Shown: piece by piece, positions 17,049 through 25,675 of the stretch
How positions within the stretch are numbered: the first letter of the stretch is position 1
Layout: the number at the start of each line of letters is the position of its first letter
Notes under the pieces: model-generated
The model's database searches: none
What the model was told of the DNA's origin: nothing
The model's input: only the letters and a program-made list of their open reading frames with translations
Made by a program: the position numbers and the translations under genes
Assembly (NCBI RefSeq): GCF_000173415.1
Contig: NZ_ABXW01000051.1
Coordinates: 1-64,000, forward strand
Reading direction: 5' to 3'
Origin: Providencia alcalifaciens DSM 30120
Lineage (GTDB): Bacteria; Pseudomonadota; Gammaproteobacteria; Enterobacterales; Enterobacteriaceae
DNA: 64,000 nt

Positions 17049-17560
17049 ATCTTTATTTTCAGAAAAAATGAGGAAGGGTGAAATAAAGCAGAATATATTG
17101 CCAACATGGCTAACAATTTGCTTTTATCATGAAAATCTGACAAATAAATAGTGAATGAATAAAAATATATTACTGGGCAACAGAATATAAATTTGGCATT
17201 TCCCTTGTCACGAAAAAGAATGAATTATTAATAAAAGTAACTTTTTTAAAATATCCCATCAAAAACTCAGATTATCGCAAAGTGATGTTTCTGTTTTTCA
17301 ATTATCCAACCTTATATATGACTATGTCACTCGTAATACCCTATTAGTGTATTTCCATCCTTACACTGTAACTTAATCTATACATCCATTTTTTCAGTGA
17401 TATGATGAATTTGTTGTTTAATTGTAATGGGTTGGATGGATATATATCGTTTGGTTTTAATTTACTCGCCATTTGAATGTCAAAGTTTAATTAAAGCCAA
17501 ATTTTAATTATAAAAAACTACAACGGAAATAAATAAAAATAATAAATACGGGGAAAAGTC
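17049..17560 (+). other. Long AT-rich upstream region of the transporter gene
   Basis: About 510 bases with no supportable gene. The last bases hold the ribosome site CGGGGAAAAG of the transporter. Its length suggests promoters with upstream activator sites, but I could not identify a specific one. Confidence 0.4.
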
Positions 17561-18784
17561 ATGTCACAAATGTTAGCTCTATTATTAATTGTTGGGATAC
17601 TGTACATCGGAGATGCCATTGCGGTACGAACAAAAGCTTGGATCCCATCGGTATTTGTGTGCGCAGTATTATTTCTTTTAGGTTATTGGACGTTCTTCCC
17701 AAAAGATATTGTTAGCATTGCAGGGATCCCTAAAGTGGTTGCTGTCATGTTGATGTATTTGTTAATTACGAACATGGGCACATTGCTGTCATTGAAAGAA
17801 CTTTTGCATCAATGGAAAACTATCTTAATTTCGTTATCTGGTATTTTGGGAATTATCGTTTTTATTTATGGCGTAGGTCTCGCTTTATTTGATTTAAATA
17901 CCGTGTTAGTGGCAATTCCACCATTAGTGGGCGGTATCGTTTCTTCGTTGATCATGTCAAAAGGGGCGGCAGAAGCAGGACTGGTGGATTTATCTGTATT
18001 TGCCATCTTAATTTATGTGATGCAAGGCTTTGCGGGATACCCATTAACGGCAATTATGCTGAAACGTGAAGGGCGCCGAGTGCTTGAGCAATACCGCCGT
18101 GGCGCATGGAAAGAGTCTTTGGCCGTTGATGGCGCGGATGATGTTGAAGTAAAAACATTAGCGTCAGAAAGTGCAATGCCTCGATTGTTTAAACGTATTC
18201 CAAGTCACTATAACACCAGCTATTTTCAATTTTTACGATTAGTGGTAGTGGGCTATTTAGCGTATTTGGCTTCTACGGTTGCTGCGCCTTATGTCAGTAT
18301 CAGCCCATTTGTTCTGTGCTTATTATTTGGTGTCATCGCGTCTTCGATGGGCTTTTTGGAGAGGCAACCGTTACAGAAAGCGAACGGTTTTGGTTTCGCT
18401 ATCATGGCATTGATGCTGTTCATCTTTGATACGTTAAATCACGCGACGCCTGATATGTTGCTGAGATTAGTCTATCCAATGGTGGTGTTGATTGTTGCCG
18501 CTGTAGTGGGCATGTTCATCGCATCGTGGATTGTAGGGAAAATTTTAGGGGTATCAAAAGAGATGGCATTTGCGGTTTCATTGACTGCGCTATATGGATT
18601 CCCAGCAGATTATATCATTACCAATGAAGCGATAAATGCGCTGACCAAAGATGAAAAAGAGCGTCAGATTTTAACCAGTCACATGTTAGGACCGATGCTA
18701 GTTGGCGGATTTATCTCTGTCACCATGGTATCTGTGGTATTAGCGGGCATCATGGTAGCTTATATCGTGCCTGTCGCGGCGTAA
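17561..18784 (+). CDS. Polytopic membrane transporter of unknown substrate
   Basis: The 407-residue protein has ten to eleven hydrophobic segments and a cytoplasmic loop at about 165-215 (LKREGRRVLEQYRRGAWKES). The glycine-rich re-entrant-like stretch IPPLVGGIVSSLIMSKGAAE near residue 124 recalls sodium/carboxylate or glutamate (GltS-like) symporters, but I do not recognise the family with certainty. It lies 57 bases upstream of an M20 amidohydrolase on the same strand with no terminator between, so import of an N-acyl amino acid or peptide for cleavage by that enzyme is a reasonable inference. A good ribosome site (GGGGAAAAG) supports ATG 17561. Confidence 0.75.
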   Translation: MSQMLALLLIVGILYIGDAIAVRTKAWIPSVFVCAVLFLLGYWTFFPKDIVSIAGIPKVVAVMLMYLLITNMGTLLSLKELLHQWKTILISLSGILGIIVFIYGVGLALFDLNTVLVAIPPLVGGIVSSLIMSKGAAEAGLVDLSVFAILIYVMQGFAGYPLTAIMLKREGRRVLEQYRRGAWKESLAVDGADDVEVKTLASESAMPRLFKRIPSHYNTSYFQFLRLVVVGYLAYLASTVAAPYVSISPFVLCLLFGVIASSMGFLERQPLQKANGFGFAIMALMLFIFDTLNHATPDMLLRLVYPMVVLIVAAVVGMFIASWIVGKILGVSKEMAFAVSLTALYGFPADYIITNEAINALTKDEKERQILTSHMLGPMLVGGFISVTMVSVVLAGIMVAYIVPVAA

Positions 18785-18841
18785 TAATTGAATATAAAAA
18801 CGCATAATAATAAGGCGTTAAAAAATAAATAAGGACAGAAA

Positions 18842-20026
18842 ATGGTCAATAATAACATTACAGCTTCCATTAAAAAGCACACTGAAGGGATGATAGCTTT
18901 TCGACGAGATCTTCACGCTCATCCAGAATTGCCATTCGAGGAAGTGAGAACGACAAAACGAATTGCTGAAGAGCTAGGGAAAATAGGCATCGAATATCGG
19001 CTGACTGAACCGACAGGGATTATTGCAGACATTAAGGGCGGCAAGCCTGGAAAAACAGTCGCTTTACGTGCAGATATTGATGCCTTACCTGTGCAAGAGT
19101 TGAATAAGGCTCTTGAGTATAAATCGACAAACGAAGGGAAAATGCATGCTTGCGGGCATGACGCACATACGGCGATGTTGTTGACCGCCGCTAAAGCATT
19201 GTATGAAATTCGTGATGAATTAAAAGGAAATATCCGCCTCATTTTTCAACCTGCTGAGGAGATAGCGCAAGGCGCTAAAGCGATGGTGAAACAAGGGGCG
19301 GTGGATAATGTCGATAACGTGTTCGGCATGCATATTTGGTCAACGACACCATCCGGAAAAGTGTCATGTAATGTGGGAGGCACTTTTGCTTCTGCGGATT
19401 TATTGGTCGTGAAATTTAAAGGGCGCGGGGGGCATGGTTCAATGCCTGAGGCTACCGTTGATGCCGCGATTGTTGCCTCATCATTTGTCATGAATTTGCA
19501 AGCTATCGTTTCTCGTGAAACATCATCCTTAGATTCTGCGGTGGTGACTATCGGTAAAATGGATGTTGGGACACGGTTCAATGTTATTGCCGAAAATGCG
19601 GTGCTCGATGGTACGGTACGTTGTTTTGATATTGAAACACGTAATCGCATTGAAGCTGCGATTCGCCGTTATGCTGATCATACTGCAGCAATGTATGGCG
19701 CAACGGCAGAAGTGGATTATATCTACGGAACACTGCCTGTTATTAATGAGGAGCGTAGTGCATTATTGGCGCAATCGGTGATAGCGGAAGCATTCGGTGA
19801 ACAGGCTTTAATGGCGGAAAAGCCGACGCCAGGTGGCGAGGATTTTAGCTTTTATATGGAAAATATCCCGGGATGTTTCGCTCTATTAGGTTCGGGTAAC
19901 CCAGAAAAAGATACTCAATGGGCACATCACCACGGTTGTTTTAACATCGATGAAGACGTCATGGCATCCGGTGCGGAACTTTATGCGCAGTATGCATGGT
20001 CTTATTTACAGCAAGATAAATTCTAA
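18842..20026 (+). CDS. M20 family amidohydrolase (hippurate/N-acyl amino acid hydrolase type)
   Basis: The 394-residue cytoplasmic metallohydrolase belongs to the M20D group, which cleaves N-acyl amino acids, hippurate or IAA-type conjugates. Two-metal-site motifs are visible: MHACGHDAHT near 101-110, PAEE near 137-140, FGMHIW near 161 and GGEDFSFY near 330. HGSMPEATVDA marks the lid/dimerisation domain. ATG 18842 follows AAGGACAG. It forms a two-gene operon with the upstream transporter and ends at a strong terminator. The exact substrate cannot be read from sequence. Confidence 0.92.
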   Translation: MVNNNITASIKKHTEGMIAFRRDLHAHPELPFEEVRTTKRIAEELGKIGIEYRLTEPTGIIADIKGGKPGKTVALRADIDALPVQELNKALEYKSTNEGKMHACGHDAHTAMLLTAAKALYEIRDELKGNIRLIFQPAEEIAQGAKAMVKQGAVDNVDNVFGMHIWSTTPSGKVSCNVGGTFASADLLVVKFKGRGGHGSMPEATVDAAIVASSFVMNLQAIVSRETSSLDSAVVTIGKMDVGTRFNVIAENAVLDGTVRCFDIETRNRIEAAIRRYADHTAAMYGATAEVDYIYGTLPVINEERSALLAQSVIAEAFGEQALMAEKPTPGGEDFSFYMENIPGCFALLGSGNPEKDTQWAHHHGCFNIDEDVMASGAELYAQYAWSYLQQDKF

Positions 20027-20066
20027 GGCTGGGATTGTTTGAGTCTAGTGTTGATATATTGAATAT

Positions 20067-20107
20067 AACCCGAACGGTAAGCAATATCGTTCGGGTTTTC
20101 TTTTTTA
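20067..20107 (+). terminator. Intrinsic terminator after the amidohydrolase
   Basis: AACCCGAACG (20067-20076) pairs perfectly with CGTTCGGGTT (20088-20097), followed by TTCTTTTTT. Confidence 0.93.
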
Positions 20108-20162
20108 CTCAATAAACTAGGATCTTTCGGCTTTGATACAAAATGCAGAATTATGATGTTGA

Positions 20163-20339
20163 TTACGAATTATGATGAACAAAAATAGCTTCTCTGAGAC
20201 GTTGTTGTAACTCAAAGCGTTGTTCTTGGGTGAGCTGCTCATCATGAGAAAGCTGCATCAGCATTTCATTCATGTTATGAACGATGTTTTCATCTAGCAG
20301 TAATGCCACTTTATTGGCTATATCTTGATAATAATCCAC
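20163..20339 (-). CDS. YdcY-like small protein (DUF2526 type), 58 aa
   Basis: A 58-codon minus-strand frame begins at GTG 20339 with TAGGAG a short way upstream. The product MDYYQDIANKVALLLDENIV continues into the segment NMNEMLMQLSHDEQLTQEQR, then a QQRLREAI helix and VHH. This matches by eye the E. coli YdcY core (HMNELLIALSDDAELSREDR, then QQRLRTAI and HH). The protein is acidic, helical and soluble, and its function is unknown. It lies 31 bases downstream of the cupin-HTH regulator gene and could be co-transcribed with it. Confidence 0.78.
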   Translation of the reverse strand: MDYYQDIANKVALLLDENIVHNMNEMLMQLSHDEQLTQEQRFELQQRLREAIFVHHNS

Positions 20340-20370
20340 GGTAAATTCTCCTAAGCATAGCGTTCGTTAA

Positions 20371-20940
20371 TCAATTCTGTTTATCAATCACCATGACGGC
20401 CATGGTGTTTGGCTCAAGTGCACGCATGATATGTGGCTCGTCACCACGATAATGAATGTAATCACCGACATTGAGTTCTACGGGATTCTCGAGAGGACCG
20501 ACTAAGGCTCGTCCTGACATTAAAATAATGTGTTCAGTGACCCCCTGCATATGGGGTGATGAAATACGATCTCGGCCGGGCTGAGCGACAACCGTATAAA
20601 TATCTCGCTGGGAATTGGCTGGAGCAGAGGAGAGTAGGTATGCCAAATAGTTTGCATGTTCTGCACTAACTGGTGTGCCTTCACCGTGGCGGATCACGGT
20701 TACCGCTGCACGCTTTTCCTCAATTAAACGCGAAAATGGTATATCCAAGGCGACACACAGTGCCCATAACGTCTCAATACTGGGATTACCACTGCCCGCT
20801 TCAAGTTGGGATAATGTGGACTTAGCTATCCCCGCTTTACGGGCAAGCTCGGAGAGAGACATCCCACTTTTTTGCCTTTCACAAGCCAAGGATTTTGAAA
20901 TTAATTCGATTGGGGGCGTGAATAAGGTCAACGTAAACAT
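20371..20940 (-). CDS. XRE-family regulator with C-terminal cupin domain
   Basis: The 189-residue protein has a helix-turn-helix (MSLSELARKAGIAKSTLSQL, about residues 27-46, ending in SQLEAGSGNPS) and a C-terminal cupin sensing domain (HMQGVTEHIILMSGRALVG, then VGDYIHYRGDEPHI). The architecture matches E. coli SutR/YdcN. It is divergent from azlCD with a very short spacer, which makes it the probable regulator of that exporter. The cupin domain presumably binds a small amino acid or metabolite. ATG 20940 has AGG immediately before it and is poorly supported, but a shorter start would cut the HTH. Confidence 0.88.
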   Translation of the reverse strand: MFTLTLFTPPIELISKSLACERQKSGMSLSELARKAGIAKSTLSQLEAGSGNPSIETLWALCVALDIPFSRLIEEKRAAVTVIRHGEGTPVSAEHANYLAYLLSSAPANSQRDIYTVVAQPGRDRISSPHMQGVTEHIILMSGRALVGPLENPVELNVGDYIHYRGDEPHIMRALEPNTMAVMVIDKQN

Positions 20941-20999
20941 CCTATTTTAATTGCACTTAGCCTAATGTAACGACATAATGAACGAATGTTTTTTATATC

Positions 21000-21011
21000 G
21001 AACGGTCGTTC
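21000..21011. promoter_or_regulatory. Candidate operator of the azlCD regulator
   Basis: GAACGGTCGTTC is an inverted repeat (GAACG-GT-CGTTC) in the divergent spacer; a GAACGA half-like element lies about 20 bases left. It directly precedes the preferred azlC start, so binding would block transcription or translation. This is inference from symmetry and position. Confidence 0.4.
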
Positions 21012-21012
21012 T

Positions 21013-21684
21013 ATGCAGAAATCTACATTTCAGTTTTCTATTCTCCATAATAGCACAGTGAAAAACATTGCACTGGTGTGTATTGCGGACCTAATTGTGG
21101 GGATATCTTATGGCGCTTTAGCTCACTCACAAGGCTTTGATTGGTGGGTTCCGCTGGTATTGTCTATTTTGGTTTTAGCGGGCGCGTCTGAGTTTTTATT
21201 TATTGGTGTTGTTTTTTCTGGGGGAAGTCCGATATCCGCTGCTTTAGCGGGCTTATTGGTCAATTCTCGTCATATTCCATTTAGTTTTGCTGTGAGTGAG
21301 CTAGCAGGAAAAGGACCGAAAGCGTTGCTGGGGTACCACATTATGAATGATGAAAGTGTGGTATTTGGTTTGGCGCAAGAAAGTCAGCAAGAGAAAACAG
21401 CTGCATTCTGGCTATGTGGGTTAGGTATTTTGATTTGCTGGCCTGTCGGAGTAATTATAGGTGAAATCCTGGGGAGCTTTATCCAAGATACTCATGCCCT
21501 TGGGATGGATGCAATGTTTCCTGCCATTATTTTGGCGCTCAGTTTGCCGGCGCTAAAAGATAAACGCCTGAGATTAGCCGCCATAATCGGCGCGGTTATC
21601 GCTATGGTAACAACACCAGTGTTACCCGCGGGTATTCCTGTATTACTCGCACTGTTGAGTTTAGTTATCTATATAAGGAAATAA
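21013..21684 (+). CDS. azlC: AzlC-family branched-chain amino acid exporter, large subunit
   Basis: This inner membrane protein of about 223 residues has six to seven helices and belongs to the AzlC/YgaZ family. With AzlD it exports branched-chain or other neutral amino acids. Family landmarks are FSILHNSTVKNIALVCIADL, VLAGASEFLFIGVVF and NSRHIPFSFAVSEL. I prefer ATG 21013 (MQKSTFQF) because the alternative ATG 20986 leaves only 45 bases for two divergent promoters; neither has a clear ribosome site. The stop TAA shares one base with the azlD start, so translation is coupled. Confidence 0.85.
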   Translation: MQKSTFQFSILHNSTVKNIALVCIADLIVGISYGALAHSQGFDWWVPLVLSILVLAGASEFLFIGVVFSGGSPISAALAGLLVNSRHIPFSFAVSELAGKGPKALLGYHIMNDESVVFGLAQESQQEKTAAFWLCGLGILICWPVGVIIGEILGSFIQDTHALGMDAMFPAIILALSLPALKDKRLRLAAIIGAVIAMVTTPVLPAGIPVLLALLSLVIYIRK

Positions 21685-22007
21685 TGATGATGGAACATTC
21701 ATGGTTGATGATGAGTGGGATCCTTATTTTAGCAATTGGCACGTATTTGATGCGTGCATCTGGAGCTTTGCTAAAAGGTCGAGTGAATCTCACTGAGCAA
21801 AATAAAGCACTCTTTTCGGCGGCAGCTATTGTCATTTTATTTTCTGTAGCGATGACAGCAACGGTTTTTTCAGGTGATGAACTATCTGATTTTCCTAAAA
21901 TTATTGGTGTGGTCGTTGCAGGAATACTCACTTGGTATCGTAAGCCATTTATTGTGATTGTGTTATCGGCAGCATTGATGACGGCAGCATTGCGTTGGTT
22001 ATTTTAA
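21684..22007 (+). CDS. azlD: AzlD-family branched-chain amino acid exporter, small subunit
   Basis: The 107-residue protein has three to four membrane segments and the family start LMMSGILILAIGTYLMRASG. AzlD/YgaH proteins form the exporter with AzlC. Its ATG overlaps the azlC stop by one base. The last gene of the pair is followed by a hairpin at 22018-22037. Confidence 0.88.
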   Translation: MMMEHSWLMMSGILILAIGTYLMRASGALLKGRVNLTEQNKALFSAAAIVILFSVAMTATVFSGDELSDFPKIIGVVVAGILTWYRKPFIVIVLSAALMTAALRWLF

Positions 22008-22010
22008 GCA

Positions 22011-22037
22011 AAAAAAAGCCCCTATGGCATTAGGGGC
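22011..22037 (-). terminator. Terminator, T run on the minus strand
   Basis: GCCCCT (22018-22023) pairs with AGGGGC (22032-22037). The eight A residues on the left make a T run on the minus strand, so it best serves the minus-strand gene at 22162-22482, with a 3' UTR of about 125 bases. It may also slow transcription out of azlD. Confidence 0.75.
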
Positions 22038-22161
22038 AAAATTAGGGATATACCTAAACGTTATTGTGTGCAAGTAAGATACTGATTTTTAAATAACAAT
22101 GCCAAATGATTGGCATTATCAGTGTAACAGGCACAGCCTATGGTTTAGGGTAATTCATTTG

Positions 22162-22482
22162 TCACTTTGCTGCGGGTGCTGTAGCCGGTACTGGCATCGG
22201 CATCGGCATCGGCATCGGCTGTGCAGGCTTGAACTCTGGCACTTCCACGACAGACATCTTCACCATGTAACGTTTGCCATCTTCAATTTTAGGTGTATCG
22301 TTCGCCAGTTTTTTGAGGGTTTCGTTTGGTTTAGTGGTTTGCTCTGTCACGCTATACACCATATTATGGTGATTACCACCGTGATGGCGTGGTGATTTAT
22401 TCATATCAACATTGGCTGCAGCAGCGGCAAAGCCAGCAGACATTAAAATAGCAGCGAGTAAACCTTGGTTTAATTTGTTCAT
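22162..22482 (-). CDS. Exported small protein with Met-Pro repeats
   Basis: The 106-residue protein has a signal peptide (MNKLNQGLLAAILMSAGFAA, about 1-23). It also has a His-rich patch (RHHGGNHHN) and a central region, and ends in a Met-Pro tract (PMPMPMPMPVP). ATG 22482 follows GGAGATAG on the minus strand. The His cluster and Met-rich tail could bind metal, but this is speculation. The tail is encoded by a tandem hexanucleotide repeat, so its length may vary between strains. No family is recognised. Confidence 0.75.
   Translation of the reverse strand: MNKLNQGLLAAILMSAGFAAAAANVDMNKSPRHHGGNHHNMVYSVTEQTTKPNETLKKLANDTPKIEDGKRYMVKMSVVEVPEFKPAQPMPMPMPMPVPATAPAAK
22193..22219. repeat. Tandem hexanucleotide repeat (GGCATC)4
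   Basis: Four consecutive GGCATC units plus a partial fifth lie inside the coding region of the exported protein and encode the Met-Pro dipeptides. Slippage by whole units keeps the frame. Confidence 0.95.
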
Positions 22483-22654
22483 TTCTATCTCCTCATTACG
22501 TGATGAGAGGATAATTCATCAATTAGGTTTCGCTCGCAATGGCTTTTACCTGCTTTGACTAAAGCTCCATATTTCCTGCATGTTTTATCCTTTCTTTACA
22601 CATTTTATGGAAAATAATGCCGTTATTTTATGAAAAGAATGACAGCGAAAGAAG

Positions 22655-22683
22655 AATAAAGATAACCCAGAACATCTCTGGGT
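22655..22683 (-). terminator. Probable terminator of the YkgJ-family gene
   Basis: On the minus strand ACCCAGA and TCTGGGT flank a five-base loop, followed by the T-rich TATCTTTATTCTTC. The stem is short. Confidence 0.55.
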
Positions 22684-22694
22684 CATTGACGGGG

Positions 22695-23084
22695 TTAGCA
22701 CGCAATTTGTGGTTGCTGAGGCTCAAGAGGGGGTAAACCATAGGCTGCACGAGCACGATCGCAGGCCTCATTATGTATGCCGTTATGCCATGATTGTTCG
22801 AACTCTCGGCATGGAGTCGGACGCTGCTCATAGATGGAACATGACACACATTCACCTACGTTACCCGTTAGTGCCGTACAACGGGTATTTGGTTTTTGGT
22901 TTGTGCCTTGCATGCAGCTCATAAACGGGGTGATTTGCTCTGTCAAATGCTTAGGTACAGAGCCCCCGCCAGCTTCCGCTTCAGCCCAATAAAATGAGAC
23001 ACGAAAGTAGGCGCAACAAGCACCACAGTTGACACAAGGGTTATCTGAAGGATCAGTTTTTAGTATATGAATAATATTGGTCAT
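22695..23084 (-). CDS. ykgJ: YkgJ-family cysteine cluster protein
   Basis: The 129-residue protein carries eight or more cysteines in the pattern [43 protein letters not shown]. This is the UPF0153/YkgJ arrangement predicted to bind zinc or an iron-sulphur cluster. It is cytoplasmic with no signal peptide. The biochemical role of the family is not established. ATG 23084 has a weak ribosome site. The 250 bases upstream seem to be a long leader or promoter region. Confidence 0.87.
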   Translation of the reverse strand: MTNIIHILKTDPSDNPCVNCGACCAYFRVSFYWAEAEAGGGSVPKHLTEQITPFMSCMQGTNQKPNTRCTALTGNVGECVSCSIYEQRPTPCREFEQSWHNGIHNEACDRARAAYGLPPLEPQQPQIAC

Positions 23085-23279
23085 ATAAAAAATCTAACAA
23101 TGAAGTTGATAGTTCCCGTAGGAAACGGGAGACGCAACACAGGCAGGAAGCCTAAGAAAATGTTGCTCAGCCGCTATTATGTTACGCAGCTCTACGTATT
23201 GGCAATATTTTTTAGAGTAAAAGCCCAATATTTGCAATCAGGTCAAAATAAAGTAAAAATTTCAGTGAGTTATAACTAT
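23085..23279 (-). other. Upstream region of the YkgJ-family gene
   Basis: About 200 bases without a supportable gene. On the minus strand a TTGCCA...CATAAT pair with an 18-base spacer could be a promoter. A small hairpin, TCCCGT with ACGGGA, lies about 30 bases before the start codon. Confidence 0.35.
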
Positions 23280-23308
23280 AAAAAAACCTGCCGTTTAACG
23301 GGCAGGTT
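23280..23308 (-). terminator. Intrinsic terminator of tcyP
   Basis: AACCTGCC and GGCAGGTT pair around a short loop, and the minus strand continues with seven T residues. It lies 28 bases past the tcyP stop. Confidence 0.9.
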
Positions 23309-23335
23309 TCAGGGAGTATTCGGTGATAAGGACGA

Positions 23336-24727
23336 TTAAACGTGTTTCAAATCACCGTCATCTTCTTGGTTAAAAATGGATTTGTCTGTTTCGCCCATTA
23401 ATTGGCTAGTCACGGTACCTGCAGTCATTGAACCACTCACGTTCAGTGCCGTACGACCCATATCAATTAATGGCTCAACTGAAATCAATAACGCGACTAA
23501 AGTAACAGGTAATCCCATCGCTGGCAGTACAATCAGTGCAGCAAACGTTGCACCACCACCCACACCTGCGACACCCGCAGAGCTGATAGTCACAATACCG
23601 ACTAAAGTCGCGATCCACAGTGGGTCAAATGGATTGATACCCATTGTTGGTGCCACCATAACCGCTAACATGGCAGGGTAGATACCTGCACAACCGTTTT
23701 GACCGATAGTTGCACCGAAAGACGCAGAGAAGCTGGCGATCGATTCTGGTACACCAAACCGGCGAGTTTGCGTTTCAATATTCAGTGGAATACTTGCAGC
23801 ACTCGAACGGCTAGTAAAGGCGAATGTCAGTACAGGGCCTGCTTTCTTAAAGAATTTAATCGGATTTAAACCGGTTGTCGCAATTAAGACACCGTGAATC
23901 ACAAACATAATGGCTAATGCCACGTATGATGCGACCACAAAGGTACCTAAATTAATGATGTCAGCTAAATTCGAGCTTGCGACCACTTTGATCATCAGTG
24001 CCATCACACCATAAGGCGTTAAGCGCATGACTAAGCGGACTAATTTCATTGCCCAAGCCTGCATCACATCGATAGCCGCTAATGCTTTTTCACCACGTTC
24101 TTTATCATCTTTGAACAGTTGCAGTGCCGCTACTCCTAAGAATGCAGCAAAAATAACCACACTAATAATAGATGTTGGGCTTGCACCTGTTAAATCAGCA
24201 AACGGGTTTTTCGGGATAAAGGACAGGATCAATTGCGGAACGGTTAAATCCGATACTTTACCAATGTAATTTGTTTCAATGGCAGCTAAACGTGCAGTTT
24301 CAGATTGACCTTGGACCAGCCCTTCAGCAGTTAAGCCGAACAAGTTAGCAATCAAGATACCGATTAGAGCAGCGATAGCGGTTGTGAACAGCAGTGTGCC
24401 AATGGTTAAAAAGCTGATTTTCCCTAAAGAAGATGCCTTGTGGAGTCTAGCTACTGCACTCAGAATTGAGGCAAATACCAGAGGCATAATCACCATTTGT
24501 AATAGTTGAACATAACCATTACCAACGATATTAAACCAAAGAATGGAGTCTTTTATCGTTTGGTGACCAGAACCATACACCAGGTGCAGTCCCACACCAT
24601 AAGCAACACCGAATACCAGACCCAGTAAGACTTTTTTGGATAGGCTCCAACCATTCGATCCGAGTTTTGCTAACAGTATTAAAAGTGCTACGAAAACGAG
24701 CACATTGATAATCAGGGGAATATTCAT
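23336..24727 (-). CDS. tcyP: L-cystine:cation symporter TcyP
   Basis: The 463-residue inner membrane symporter of the DAACS (glutamate transporter) fold imports L-cystine. It matches recalled E. coli TcyP (YdjN) almost block for block: [40 protein letters not shown] (the serine-rich hairpin), [16 protein letters not shown] and [23 protein letters not shown] 24727 has GGAG six bases upstream; an in-frame ATG four codons earlier lacks one. It is transcribed alone with its own terminator and sits beside ydjM, hxpB, yniB and yniA, as in other enterics. Confidence 0.96.
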   Translation of the reverse strand: MNIPLIINVLVFVALLILLAKLGSNGWSLSKKVLLGLVFGVAYGVGLHLVYGSGHQTIKDSILWFNIVGNGYVQLLQMVIMPLVFASILSAVARLHKASSLGKISFLTIGTLLFTTAIAALIGILIANLFGLTAEGLVQGQSETARLAAIETNYIGKVSDLTVPQLILSFIPKNPFADLTGASPTSIISVVIFAAFLGVAALQLFKDDKERGEKALAAIDVMQAWAMKLVRLVMRLTPYGVMALMIKVVASSNLADIINLGTFVVASYVALAIMFVIHGVLIATTGLNPIKFFKKAGPVLTFAFTSRSSAASIPLNIETQTRRFGVPESIASFSASFGATIGQNGCAGIYPAMLAVMVAPTMGINPFDPLWIATLVGIVTISSAGVAGVGGGATFAALIVLPAMGLPVTLVALLISVEPLIDMGRTALNVSGSMTAGTVTSQLMGETDKSIFNQEDDGDLKHV

Positions 24728-24893
24728 TCCGCACTCCAAATTGTAATTATTTTACATAATGATTCTTGTTGTTAATCCTTAATAGGTATAAGGATTTCGT
24801 TTCTTCTAACAACTGGTTATATGATATCAGTTGAAGTTAGTCATTACTTATAATCAAAAGTTATAATTTAGGTTGATTTATACTTACAGTATA

Positions 24894-25484
24894 TTACAAA
24901 AGTGATGTTTTTGTCGGTAAGTGTATATTTATCTGATTATTAAAATAATTTAGTGCGCTTTCTATTTGCTGGAACCAGTCAGCTGGATGCCCTGCGGGTA
25001 TAAGCACCGCACAGACGGTCAAAAGCACGGCAATAAAGCGTTCTCCGCGTTTACTAGATTTACCGCGTAGAACGGGAAAACAGAAACGTAATGGTAATGG
25101 CCATAAAAATGGGACACCGGATGGCGTCAGCATATCGGCAATTAAATGGCTCATATAACCAAGTAAAAACGCTTGGATAAGGTCAGGGGGTAAATCCCAA
25201 TAATGGGGTAACCATTGATAGCTGGAAATCAGCAAAATTAGCCATGCAATAAGGCTATGCGTAAAGCCTCGATGACCGCAGAGCTTGGATATGGGAAGCG
25301 AAATAATACGAAAAAGTCGCCCAAGAATGGATGATGGATGGTCGATATCCGGCAATAAAGCACCCAGCAAAACGCCTGGCACCATATGCAACCAATCACC
25401 CTGAGCGAACTCTGGCGTAATTTGCAGTTTATGAGCCATTATGAGTGAGGCGACAGAAAAAAGCAGGTGCCCTTCAGCAGTCAT
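24894..25484 (-). CDS. ydjM: Inner membrane metal-dependent hydrolase YdjM, SOS-linked
   Basis: The 196-residue protein has four to five membrane segments and the LexA-regulated YdjM/DUF457 pattern: MTAEGHLLFSVAS at the start, LLPDIDHPSSILGR, GHRGFTHSL and HLIADMLTPSGVPFLWPLP. The His and Asp residues in these motifs are likely metal ligands. The length equals that of E. coli YdjM. A canonical LexA box lies 16 bases upstream of the start codon, so DNA damage should induce it. The exact cellular role is unknown. Confidence 0.93.
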   Translation of the reverse strand: MTAEGHLLFSVASLIMAHKLQITPEFAQGDWLHMVPGVLLGALLPDIDHPSSILGRLFRIISLPISKLCGHRGFTHSLIAWLILLISSYQWLPHYWDLPPDLIQAFLLGYMSHLIADMLTPSGVPFLWPLPLRFCFPVLRGKSSKRGERFIAVLLTVCAVLIPAGHPADWFQQIESALNYFNNQINIHLPTKTSLL

Positions 25485-25499
25485 GGTGGATAAAATACC

Positions 25500-25519
25500 A
25501 TCTGTTTATCTATACAGTA
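25500..25519 (-). promoter_or_regulatory. LexA box upstream of ydjM
   Basis: CTGTTTATCTATACAG (25502-25517) has the perfect CTGT-N8-ACAG core with an AT-rich spacer and the flanking TA of strong SOS boxes. It overlaps the expected -10 region of ydjM, itself a known SOS gene. Confidence 0.9.
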
Positions 25520-25621
25520 GGCGGGCAGTATAATGGGTTTGAGCGGAATTTGGTAGAGGGTGAGAGTTAAAAAAACTCTTATTTATTAGCTAATAACCGT
25601 AGATTTTTATACTTTTCAAAA

Positions 25622-25650
25622 TTTCCCCTACGCAAATAATGTAGGGGAAA
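25622..25650 (-). terminator. Terminator of hxpB
   Basis: TTTCCCCTAC (25622-25631) pairs with GTAGGGGAAA (25641-25650). The minus strand continues with TTTTG. It lies 26 bases past the hxpB stop. Confidence 0.65.
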
Positions 25651-25675
25651 GAAATCATCACTAATTTATTTAAGA

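Noticed and set aside
23067-23339. 90-codon plus-strand frame between the YkgJ-family gene and tcyP
   Set aside because: Basic random composition, no ribosome site, and it runs through the tcyP terminator.
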